Below, piece after piece: positions 38,301 to 50,300 of a DNA stretch of 64,000 nucleotides. Each line of letters begins with the position of its first letter. Position 1 is the first letter of the stretch. This DNA comes from Mermis nigrescens (Eukaryota > Nematoda > Enoplea > Mermithida > Mermithidae): assembly GCA_036768485.1 (NCBI GenBank), contig JAVLUZ010000157.1:15689877-15753876 (forward strand), read 5' to 3'. The position numbers were made by a program, and so were the translations under genes. A model generated the notes under the pieces. That model worked only from the letters and a program-made list of their open reading frames with translations. It was not told the origin of the DNA and made no database searches.

Positions 38301-41300
38301 GGTATACTAAAATGGCGTTACACAAAACCTACTGCTTCAAAAGTTACTGTCCTTTTTCCAAAGGTAAGAAAAAAATCAAAATTTCTACTTTCGTACATCC
38401 ACTAATTCAACCAGTGTACAACTCAACCAGAAAGTAAAGAAAGAATCCAAAAAGTCTGTTCATTGCTTTACAAAACAAAAGAAACCGCATGCATTTATCA
38501 CTACCTGACACCAAGATATTCATGCGTAGGTAGTTAACTTTAATTCTGAATTGGAAAGTATATGAATCGTTGCAAATAGTCTCGAGTGTAAGATGCTCGA
38601 GACTATTTGTTACAGTTGGATCAAATGACGTACAACCTCTCCGCACATGGAGAAATCCATCGATCGATTTGAGTTTTTATATGCGGAGCAGCACTTACCA
38701 GCCATGCTGCTCCGTTTACTGCTACTACGTGCTGGTGTCGAGTCAAATCCGGGACCTACTCATGTGAACCGCTTTCCCTGCGGCTCTTGTGGAAAGAATG
38801 CTTATTATAGCTCTGTTTATTGCTCCAATTGCAACTTGTGGATTCACAGCAATATAAGCTGTAGTGGTCTGAGGAACATTCGCGACTACAATAAGAACAA
38901 CTACCGCTGCCCTAAGTGTGTGATAATACCTCAACCTAACCAAAAACGTCCACTGAATATTTTGCAATTTAATATCAATGGCATCAAAAACAAACTCTCC
39001 GAGCTAATGGACTTTCTCAATAAGCATGATATTGCCATCGCACTGCTTCAAGAAACCAAACTCTCCGCAAAAACGAAGGATCCTAAAATATATGGTTATC
39101 GTCTGATTCGTTTCGACCGCAACTCCACTACGAGTTGGTGGCGGCTTAGCGTTTCTAATACGAGAAGATGTTCTCACCAAAAGCGTTGAGCTACCTACTT
39201 CTTGTAAAGACAACGTTATGGAATGTGCCGCCATTTCACTTACTCTCCCTGCGGGTGTTTTCACCTTAGTCAACATCTATATCCCGCCTACATCCAGCTG
39301 CCCTACCGGATACAGTCCGCCACTTACAGATATTTTCAACAAGGATAACATCATTATATTGGGCGATTTCAACGCCCATCACAACCTATGGCACTCGACA
39401 ATCAATGACAACCGTGGCAATATAATTGCTGATCTAATTGATCAATCCGACCTGCTCCCTTTAAATGAAACATGCGTTACTCGTCTCCCCTCAACAAACG
39501 TACAGCGTCCAACGTCTCCGGACATTTCGCTTGCATCTTCTAATCTAGCATCATCCTTACAATGGAGCACAGAAATTACCCTCGCATCAGACCATCTACC
39601 AATTTTGGTCAAAATCGACTTCTCCATGGAGTATGTTACATCGGCTAAAAGAACATATGTAAACTTCAGCAAGGCTGATTGGAAACTTTTCACGGACATT
39701 ACTGAGCAAATTCTCCTGTCATCGCGACTTAATGCTCATTCGTCTGTCCATGAAAGAGAACTTACACTCCGACGTGCGATAATCGCTGCTGCTAAGAAGT
39801 CGATACCTTATGGTCGTCGTAAACTTTACAACCCATCTTTATCAGACCATATTCAGGGACTCATTAAAGAACGTGACTCGATCAGAGCAGTTAATCCATC
39901 CTCTGCTAGAATTGCTATTATAAACGAAATTATTGTCAAAGAATGTGATCAAGAAAAAATGCGAAAATGGCACGATTTTGTCACCTCGCTAGACCATCGC
40001 TCAGCTAACGTAAAACATCTTTGGGCAACGGTAAAATCATTGGATGGGAAAAGTCGAGGAATTGACAATGTACCTATTCGTTTTGATAGTGGTGAAGAAA
40101 CTAATAATCGAAAAATCGCCACAAAGCTCTTAAAACAATTTACGGCAGTTCGACAACATTCTTCTTCTACCACTACACGCCGTATCATCCGTCATGTACA
40201 TAGCAAACAATTACAACAAGTGCTCTTCACCATCAACGAGGTGAAATTAGCTATCACCTCAGCCAAAAACTCAAGAGCTTTTGGTCCAGATGGCATTGCC
40301 ATGCCATTCTTGAAGCATTTGGGCCCCTGTGGCCTCCAAACGTTGACTGACTTATTGAACCTATCTGCATCAACGGCTACTTTACCTGTTATTTGGAAAC
40401 GCTCCACCATCATCGCACTTCCCAAACCAGGCAAAGAACCAAACACAGCCTCCTCTTACCGCCCCATCTCAATCCTATGCCCAGCAGCAAAGATTATGGA
40501 ACGCTTATTGCTTCCAATAATCGTAGAACACCTTCCACCTGCGGCTCATCAGCATGGTTTCCGACCACGTCACTCAACTACATCTGCCCTGCTTAACTTG
40601 TCCACAGCAATATGCCAAGGATTCAACTGCCCTAAACCAGCTAAGAGAACTATTGCTATAGCCCTAGACCTCAGTAAAGCATTTGACTCAGTTGACCACA
40701 CGACGTTAATCAAGATCTTGGCGGACTCCACGATGCCTGGTTGGACTTGTCGCTGGCTGGTGGCATATTTGCGCGGAAGAGAAGCCAAATGTCAGTTTAG
40801 AAACTCATCGTCAAGTTATGCCATCACCAGAATGGGTGTGCCTCAAGGTTCAGTGATCTCACCAGCTCTTTTTAATGCTTACATTCGTGAGCTTCCATTG
40901 CCACCACCACACATTCATATCGTATCATACGCTGACGACATTACCATCTTCACCAGCGACTCGAATGTGAAAACAATGGAAACAAACATGAACAACTATC
41001 TGACAGACATTTCCTCATTTTTTCAGCAGCGCCACCTCACAATCTCGACGGAAAAATCTACTTGTACGTTGTTTACTCCCGAGACACGCCAACACTCGCT
41101 GGAACTAAACATTTTTATTAATAATGCTCGACTTCAAACCGTTAAGAACCCTAAAATTCTTGGGGTTCTCTTCGACCCAAGTCTTTGTTTCAAACAACAT
41201 GTTGAAGCTCTGAAATCTCGTATTCAGAAACGAAACAACATCATCAAAGCTTTAGCTGGCCGATCATGGGGCTCTAACAAAGAAACATTGCTCCTCACTT

Positions 41301-44300
41301 ATAAGGCGATCTGTAGATCGGTTCTTAATTATGCGGCACCAGTTTGGACACCAACACTAACATCCTCAAATCTTGCCAAACTCCAAATCTGCCAGAACAC
41401 CGCACTTAGAACTATTACTGGCTGCCTTCAAATGTCGCCAATTGACCATCTACACAGCGAAACACGTATGCTGACGGTCCAAGTCCACAATCGACTTTTG
41501 ACAGACCAATTTTATGCATCTTGCCTCCACGACCAACATCCGTGCAGGCAACTTTTTGGTTGTCCTGGACCACCTACACGGCGGCAACGGAACTTTCGGC
41601 TGAAAAACACTCTTAAAATGTATTCGAACGACAGAGTCAAACGGCACCTCACAACTTTACCCTCAACAGCTTCACTGCAACAACAACTGCAAAAGCTCCA
41701 TCAGAATGCTATCCAGGCCTGTCGCCTTCGTTTCATTCAACGCAACCCACTAATAAACCGACGCCCTCCCAATATATCCCCACAAGAGAAATTGCTACCT
41801 CGCCAAACAAGATCCACCTTAGCCCAACTTAGATGTGGCTACAGTTACATGCTGGCGTCCACGCGCAGCAAACTCGACTCCAGCGGCCTCACACCTGACA
41901 CCTGCCCACGTTGTTTGGCGGCAACAGAAGATACACGACACCTCTTCAACTGTCCATCCCGACCAACACAAGCTCGTGTCAGTGACTTATGGAAAGGGCC
42001 ACAATTAGTAGTGGCCTCTCTAGACCTTTGATCGATCGATGGATGACAACATGTGACGGCAATTACAACAACAACAACAGTGTAAGATACAGCAGGTCTT
42101 TTTACTGAGGCATGTTCGTTTTGTCCGTGAAGCTTTAACCGGCGAATTCTTTTATTTATCAGCATAAAAGTTTTGTAAAGTTACATAAAAAACATCTATT
42201 TTGGCTGCGCTCTAATGTCGCTGCGCTCTTAATGTCGCGCAATCTAGTGTCGCTGCGCCTGTAATGTCAGCGCGCTCTAATGTCGCGGCTCTCTAATGTC
42301 GCGGCGCTCTAATGTCGCTGCGCTCTGATGTCGCTGTGCTATAATGTCGCGCGCTCCTATGTCAGCGCTCTAATGTCGGCTTACCCAATTCAACGTAGAA
42401 CGATAAAGATACGCATATTGATATTAATTTTTGCGGAAGTGCGCACGCTCAGCTGATGCTGAGGATCAGCAACATAAGCTCAGCTCGCGCTTATCCTTAG
42501 CATTACATATTGAACCGGGCCCTGAATACGATTCCAAAGGATTATTATAATTATGTTTGTATTTGCAGCGGTGCTTTTCACTATCGTAAATTATTATTTT
42601 CAAGATTTCCTCATGACATTAACATCGGAAGCATAAGTGCAGCCACTATATGGAATGAATATGCGAGAGATTTGAAGTTGGCTCTTGAGGGTAGGTCTCA
42701 GATTTTTGTGTAACAGTATTACAACATTATAACATATAAGTTCAGAATACTGATAATTAACATAAAGAATATTAGTTGTGCTAATGTAAGCGATTAAATA
42801 ATCTTAATTAATAAGCTAAATGTCGCTCTTACTAATTGAAGATATATTCTATAATTATTTTATTCCACTTTTTCTTAGCGAAAAATTTATCTTAGCGTTA
42901 GACTGTTTTTAGAGCACGCCGAACATAAGAAATGCAAAAGCTCGGACTATATGAATCTCTATTTCCGAGTCAAGGAATTTTACACTAATTACGTCGCTGA
43001 CGTACCACCGTACAAGAACACAGTGCCTTCATTTCCCAGGTAACTAATGCAGAAGTTAGAGTAAATAATGGTTTCGTACTGCGCAACTTATACAAGATTC
43101 TACAGAAAAAAGTCGTTTATGCAATATTTTTTCTCTCTATCAAAAGCAAGTTTACGACTTGAGAGCCAGCAATCAACCAAATATCAGAATATAACATTAG
43201 TTTCACAGCACGAAACGTAAATCGCTTTTGCTTTCGAGAACAACATTTTGCTTGAGTTATCTTATGTTTAACGGTCTAATATAACGAAGCATTTTATATT
43301 TAGCTGGTTTATGCCCTTCGTAATGCAGTGGCTAGAAGAAAATGATGAAGTATCCGTGGAATTTTCTCGGGGAGCATATGAACGAGATAAGAAAGAAATG
43401 GTACGATTCGTTGTAATGGTACAGTACAGCATAAATCTTTCGATAGAAGCTTAAGAAGCTTTTTCTTTTAGTTCACTCAAAGTACGGAGAGAACTTTATT
43501 CAGTAATTCAGTTGTTGATATTTTTACGCAATTGAATCAAGGCTTGGACATTGTTAAAAAGATGGACTGTCCCGATCCGCTTATGTACAATGAAATGATG
43601 AACAGACTTGCTCAGGTAAGTTGATTACATTCTAAATTCGCTACATTAGTAGATTGAATAGCCCTGAACCTCTTATGTATAGAGTAAACTAAAATTCATG
43701 AAAACTTTTCGTATAGAAAATTTTGAATAAGAAAATTTGTTCTACTACATATACAGGGTGGCTAAAAAGTGGTGCTGGCACTTTTTTCATAGCTCTAGTT
43801 CTAGGAAAGATAGGACAATGCGGGTTGTTGTATTCGATGGAGATACCAACATTCGTTTAGCGTTTAGATTTATATTTGTTTATCGCTATCAGCGATTTTC
43901 GAATGAAGATTCGCAAATATTACATTTTTGGTCGATTACAAGTAAAAGAATTTATGAAAGCATTTGTTGATTTGGTTCTGTCGATTTAAATCAAAATTTT
44001 TTTGATTCGACGAAACTTAGTCCATATCGGCTATCGCCAAGAGTGTACAAATTATTATATAGTATCAAATATGCAGTAAAATTTTAATTTTTTACCGGCG
44101 AGACGAAAACATCGAGGAAACTTTTTCGTGTGATTTATCAAAATAGTAATGTTTGCAAACGTGTCAACAAAAATCTCAAGTGATTAAACTTTTAAAGATG
44201 TTTCTCGGTCGAATACAGCTAGTCGGATTTTTATATCCTTTTTAAAATCGGAGCTATAACAAAAGGTTTCGTTTCCATTTTTAACCAGTTTTTACCGCTT

Positions 44301-47300
44301 TTTCGTCTTTGCAAGCTTTGCTAAGGCCATGGATATTTGTCATTAACTATCTTAGCGTTGGGAAAAAATACTGAATTTACTTGTTATTCGATGCTAAGAT
44401 TTTTTAAAAATTTCATTTTGAATTTATGGTTTTATAACAATCAGAAAGTGAGAAGCGCTTACATAATTCTTAAATTATTTTTCGTTGTTCATTTCCAATG
44501 AAGAAGATAGTTTAAAAAAATTGTTAATCAGCTATTGCATTGCGGTACAGCGAATATTTTGCACATCTAGTTGCTTCTGGTAAAATTGACAGCAAAATCT
44601 TACTTACTCGCATATTTCTGCTGACTGCTTCGTCATATTAGCATCTGATAAATGGTATTCGTCTTCAAAGCTTAATTTCTAATAAACGAACATATTTTTG
44701 CTATTTAACCTTTATTTATTAGTCGCTTAATTTGCATTAACATTGTACTGTTTTGATAAACGGTAATAATTCGATTTGCAGACCGTTAACAAGGTATTAC
44801 TTAATTACGCTGATCAAGTTCTCGCCGACTTTGCTCAATTTTCTTCGAATGAAAAAGTGGTGCGATACATTTTGAATGCATCTAATCATTGAGTAGCCCA
44901 TTGTAATTAAGCATTTGATTTTCTAGTCTTGTACACTGATGAATAACATTCAACAATTGAGAATACAATTGGAGAAAGTGTACGAAATCATGGGAAGCGA
45001 TAGACTAGACACGACGGCGCAGAATTCATTAACCAATTTGCAAGGTCGCTTAAATACCGTTCTAGAAAAGCTATCGCAAACGTTTGCTGGAAGGTTAATG
45101 CCTCATTTGCATTAAAAGTTATACATTTTAGTCATAAATGTAACGGCTCGAAAGTTGGGGCGGTGGTCCCCGGCCATTTTTTCGGGGAGGGGTTTAAAGA
45201 CCTCCAATTTTTGACCAAAAACGGCCAAAAAACACTTGAAAACTGCCAAAAAATGGAGGGACAACCATTTTTGGGTGTGGGATCCACTCGCTGTTACATA
45301 TCTGATTTTTGTACTCTTACAGTGAAATCTTCTGCAGTTCACCCTTTATATAAATTTTGCACATTGTTTCGAGGTCTTTATTTGTGAATGATTAAAAATA
45401 GTAGGCGCGAAAAGATCATTTCATCATTCGACGTCGCTTTTAACAATAAAATTCGCTATATCGATTTGAAAATATTATGATATGCACATACAGTGAACCT
45501 TTAAAAAAGGCAACGAATCTCATATAAAGAATAGAAAAAGCGAGTCTTTTCAAATTTTTAGCTTTTCGTTAAAATTTGTTTTTTATTAGTTCGTTATTTA
45601 ATTTTTGTTGATTGTTCCCGGACGGGACCCAAAGGTCCTGTTCCATCAAAAGTGATAAGCGGAAAATTAGTAACGAGTGACATCGCTTCAATGGAGAAGT
45701 CTGCGTAAGTCGTATTCTGCTACGTACTTCTGAAAATGAGTACTTTTTGACAAGTTTTATTAAAACAAAAATTTGGGATAAAATTCGCGAATAATCGCTA
45801 CATTCGGTTTTCTGCTTTTCCTTACATCATCACCATCGCTGCTATTTTCGGTATCCGAAAAATGTTTTAAACAGAATCAGCGGAATTACTTTTGTAAACA
45901 CAAATGATTAGCCTAACTGCAACTTGTCAAATTTTTACTCATTTTGACGTTTTTTACTTATCATTTGTGAACAGAGGCGGATTTAGGGGGGCGGGGGCGG
46001 CCGCTTCTCATCGGCCCAAAATAGTGCACAAAATTAAGGATTTTTGAGCGATTTTCAGTGATTTTCTGGTTAAAATGGCGAATTTTTCCGCCCAAGTCAG
46101 GGTTCCGCCCCCTTAGGAAAATCCTGGATCCACCACTGTTTGTGAAACAGCTTACCAATATACTAGTAGATTATACTCGTTAGAGTGACTTTTTGCGAGT
46201 TTTGACAAATGATGTCGCACTGCTGCTTTGTTGGAACTAAAAACTTATCGTGCAAGATTATTAAGGCTTTTCAGACTTCTCAGGGTTCGGTCGAACCGGG
46301 CCCTACGGCCGTAAATGAACTTAAGTTCATAATTATTGCATAACGATTGTGCTGTACCTCATTATATCTGCCGCGAGAAAAATAAAGACAATAATTCATG
46401 TTTATTTCGTCTTCATTTCATTGATATGACTTATAAAAGTCCAGTAATTCAGGAGTTATATATATTCTTATACGGTTTGATCACATTATCTTGACAGAAG
46501 CGTACTTTAACATAGTTTCTGCATAATCGTTATATTTTTAAGTTTGGAGCTGCAGATAAACGCATGCACATCGCAAATGGGAGAATTGCTTAAGAAAGTA
46601 AAATCCGCGGGATCCCTTCAAAGTTCTCACTTAACTGACGAAGCTGAAATAATATTAGAGCCTCTGATGCAGTTCATGGATACATCGTTAACGCGATACG
46701 CTGCCGATTGCGAGAAAAACGGTCATGAAGAAATTACTCAAGGTTTGACCTCACTATGAATTCTTAGTTACACCCACACATGGGCGTGGGGGAGGTTGGG
46801 GGTCAGAAGTTGAAATGCCCCAAATTTTGAAATTTTTTTTGTTTTTTTCAGCGATTTTTTGATGCCATTGGATAATGCTCGATGAGAAACGTCGAAAAAT
46901 GGTGTTTTTTCGCCATACGACCACTTTTAAGACCATTGTTTGACCTTTGAAAATTTTTTTACCCCCCCTCTCCTAGAATTTCGGTGCTGCCCACCTATGG
47001 ACACCCTTAGCAAAGGTTTTTTTATTATTATATTTAGTCAAATGCTTTATCTATAAGTCGTGAAGTGCACAAAATTATGCGGTTTCGTTAAGAGGGATCG
47101 TGCAGTTTGCTGGATAAGCTCTAAAACAGTTTGTACCTACTGATGAAATCAGTGGCAGATTTGGGATCTTCCAAAAACAGTCGAAAATAGGTCCCAAAAT
47201 TTGTCCTTCACATGCGAAATAGCGTTTTTTTCGGCGTTTGTCTACTTTTATTTAGAATCGATTCTAGCGCAACATTTTTCAACAAATTTGAAAATGTAAA

Positions 47301-50300
47301 CAATATTGTTTTAAAAAATCATTAAATTTCTTTGATTTTAGCGAAAGTCTGGCGCAAAGCGTCGGAAAATTCGTGAAATCATAGCGGAAGAACCTTTACA
47401 AGCTTGAATTACTGTTCTATCTCCTGTAGCATTTGATGCAGAACGTCAAAGATTTTGATAAGTTGTGCTTGAAAACAGAAGAAAACTGTACTGAAAAAGC
47501 CGTTTCCGCTCTTGAAATCGTTTAAAATTTATTCTCTGAGCATAAATATGGCTTCAGGACCGCCGAGAAAGTAAATAAATGCTATTAATATGTATTATCC
47601 GGTGCGTGCTGGAAAAAATCTGAGAAATTATGAGCACTGACGGCCAAAAATCATTGGAAATTACATATCCTCTCTTTATCTCGCCAATTATTTTTAGCCA
47701 ATAGGGAAGGGGGTGGTTCTCCGCTCCCAGCCGATAGGGGGCGGTTCCCCTGCCCCCCCCCTTAATCCGCCTCTGACGTGAATGGAATTTCATAAATGAA
47801 TAGAATCCTTCGTATTAGCACTTTTGTACTACTATTAAATCGTCCAAATATTTTATTGGTCTCTCTATCGGTGTTGATTTGATATCCCTGTATATGCACT
47901 TTCATTTCTAATTAATTATAGCGCATATGCATTATAACCACTCGTAGATAGCAAATATTTAACTTCGTATACTGTAAAATTTTCTTACAGATTTAAATGT
48001 ATTTGCTTACTCAAGCGCAATTTATGTAACCCTTCTGCTTTCCTGCCATTTCGGTTCTAGCTTTTACAGACATACGATGTACATATCGCACGTTATAATC
48101 GCGTCTAATACGCATAACCCGAACAACGATAATTAGTATCCTCTGAAAAATCTCGGAATATAGTCGTTCTGGGAAAGCAGCAAGAAAAAAGAATTTAGGA
48201 TTTATGAAAAATTTTTCATTCGCAGACAGAAGACATAAGAAAATAAGCGACATTTTATCTGGGCTTCGTACGAATCTATGATATCAAAGTTTTTTAGGGT
48301 CAATGCGGTTGTGGAGCACTTCGTCTTATCGGCAACCTTAATAATGGCTTCTCAATCAGAGTATTTAATTTCTTAGATATAGCCTACGCGCACAAATATG
48401 CTAAGAGAAAACTCACACTTTTGTTTTTTGGCAATATTACTCTTTTTGTTTCGAAGTTTTGTCTTGTTCCTCAACTGGTTCATCTTTACATCTTAAGGAT
48501 TTCTGGAAGATAGTTTTATGCGGATTCGAGCAGATAATCGTTATGCCTTGCATCGCGGAAAACCAAGTGAGCGACATTTGATTTGCGCAGACAGCTGATC
48601 ACTAGCGTAATAAAATTAATCATTTTTAGTACAAACGGGGAAAACTGAACAAAATTGGTAGACTGGGGAAACATGAGAATTTGTCGCCATCGCTGCCAAG
48701 ATTTGAACACGTAATTGATGCCGTTCATAAACCTCAAATATCTGCCTGCTGTACCGTATGCATGAATGCGTATTGTGCACAGCATGTCCGATCTAGGGGA
48801 GGGTTAAGCGAAGAGCATTTTATAGTCTGAATGATTTATGCTAAAATAACGCACAGACTACATTGGTTCACTTTCTGGTCGATTATGAGCACTTTCGCAA
48901 AGAGTATTGATTTTTATCCATTTTTGATTTTTACTTTACATCATTTTACACCTTCTAGGGAGAGTATAGATCCTGAATAAGTCCCTTCCCACCGCATGCC
49001 TGATAACAGCTCATGCAAAACGCTTTAATTCCAAGGGCGTTACAGTGCTCATAGTCAAAAATAAGCAAAAAATATTGATATAAGCCTGGTTCGTCGAGTA
49101 TTTATCGACTGGCATCAGCAAATCAGAAAATATTAAAGCTCCTGAATGGTATTCTGAAATCCGGTTTCTTCTGACTGTGAATCAAGGCCTTGTGAGACGC
49201 CCATCTGTGCATTTAAGCTTTTCTCGGATCGCTTCGTAGTGCTTGAAAGTCCCGATGATTTCGAGTAAATTTAGAGAATGCTTTTGTATCATGCATGCAG
49301 CACATGTTTGTGTGTAGTTCATGTTTTCTCGTTAGGCATGATCTGTATAAAAATATACAAAAGATAAGGCAAACGTTTGCGTAACAAATAAAAAATTTTA
49401 CATTGGAATGAAGGACGGATTTTTTGTGTGGTATAAAGCTTGCTAAAAGTCATAAACGCAAGTGCAGCAATGCGAATGATACTTTTATCAGACGATAAAT
49501 ATTGAATATGGTCATGCTCTGACAAAAAAGTGTTATTTCAGCGTGAATCAAGGTTTTGATTTCGTTTTTAGCTGCATTATACATGAATTTTCCTTTTTTA
49601 AGCTTGAAAGAGTTTTTTCATTACTGTTGAATCCGTAGAAAAGTAAATTAAACTGGGTAATAAAATTTGACAAAATTTGAGTGTTCCTAAAATTTTCCAG
49701 AACAGTATGGTAGCTTATATTACTTTTCGATTCCTTTTGCTTCATTTTTACTATTGATAAGGAAAAAATCGCATTATTTCACATAAAGAGCCAACTTTTG
49801 AAGACTAATTTGCTGAGATAGTTTTTTATGCCAAATAAAACTAATCATGGCTAACGATAGTTATTCCCAAATTTATGCCAAAATTATGCCCATTTTTCAC
49901 TATTTTCCTTGTGCTTTTAAGCGAAATAAGTGCGCATTGTATGATTTAATTATGTTCATAGGTCAATGGTCAGACAGGAAAATTAACGCCCGATACTCCT
50001 ACCTCTTTAACATCAATGAAATTCTATCAGAAAGGCGAAGCCTCCTTTGCGAGTTTAGCAGCAAGCAGTTTAGTTGGTTCAGCAGAACGGTATACCTACT
50101 TTTATTAAACGAATAAATCAGCTGTGCTCTAGTTAAAACTGCTTCATACTGACAGTGATACGTGAACAGTCTGGAATTTCAGTAGGGTAAGTCTATTTTC
50201 AGCGAAGACCTTTTGAGATACATGACTTTAGATAGATACGAGCAGACATGCACTTTGGGGTTTGGGGTCAACTAAACCCCTAGAATTTGAAAAATAGGAA

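Larger units (their letters stand above)
38560..42085 (+). mobile_element. Jockey-like non-LTR retrotransposon, nearly full length
   Basis: A 3.5-kb LINE on the same strand as unc-13, inside its 12.8-kb intron. Order: short 5' leader, 2A-like and PHD-like segment, APE endonuclease, RT, C-terminal zinc-binding motif, short 3' UTR and a 3' tail aattacaacaacaacaacag at about 42061-42080. Such short-repeat tails are known in this LINE group. One frameshift near 39135 splits the coding region. The limits are approximate, since no target-site duplication was identified. It lies between two inverted minisatellite arrays. Confidence 0.85.

Noticed and set aside
43753..43775. Transposon end tacagggtggctaaaaagtg
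   Set aside because: It resembles ends of several DNA transposons, but I found no inverted partner or target duplication nearby.
49847..50116. 89-codon frame in the intron between exons 20 and 21
   Set aside because: No similarity to the missing UNC-13 segment and codon phase does not fit.
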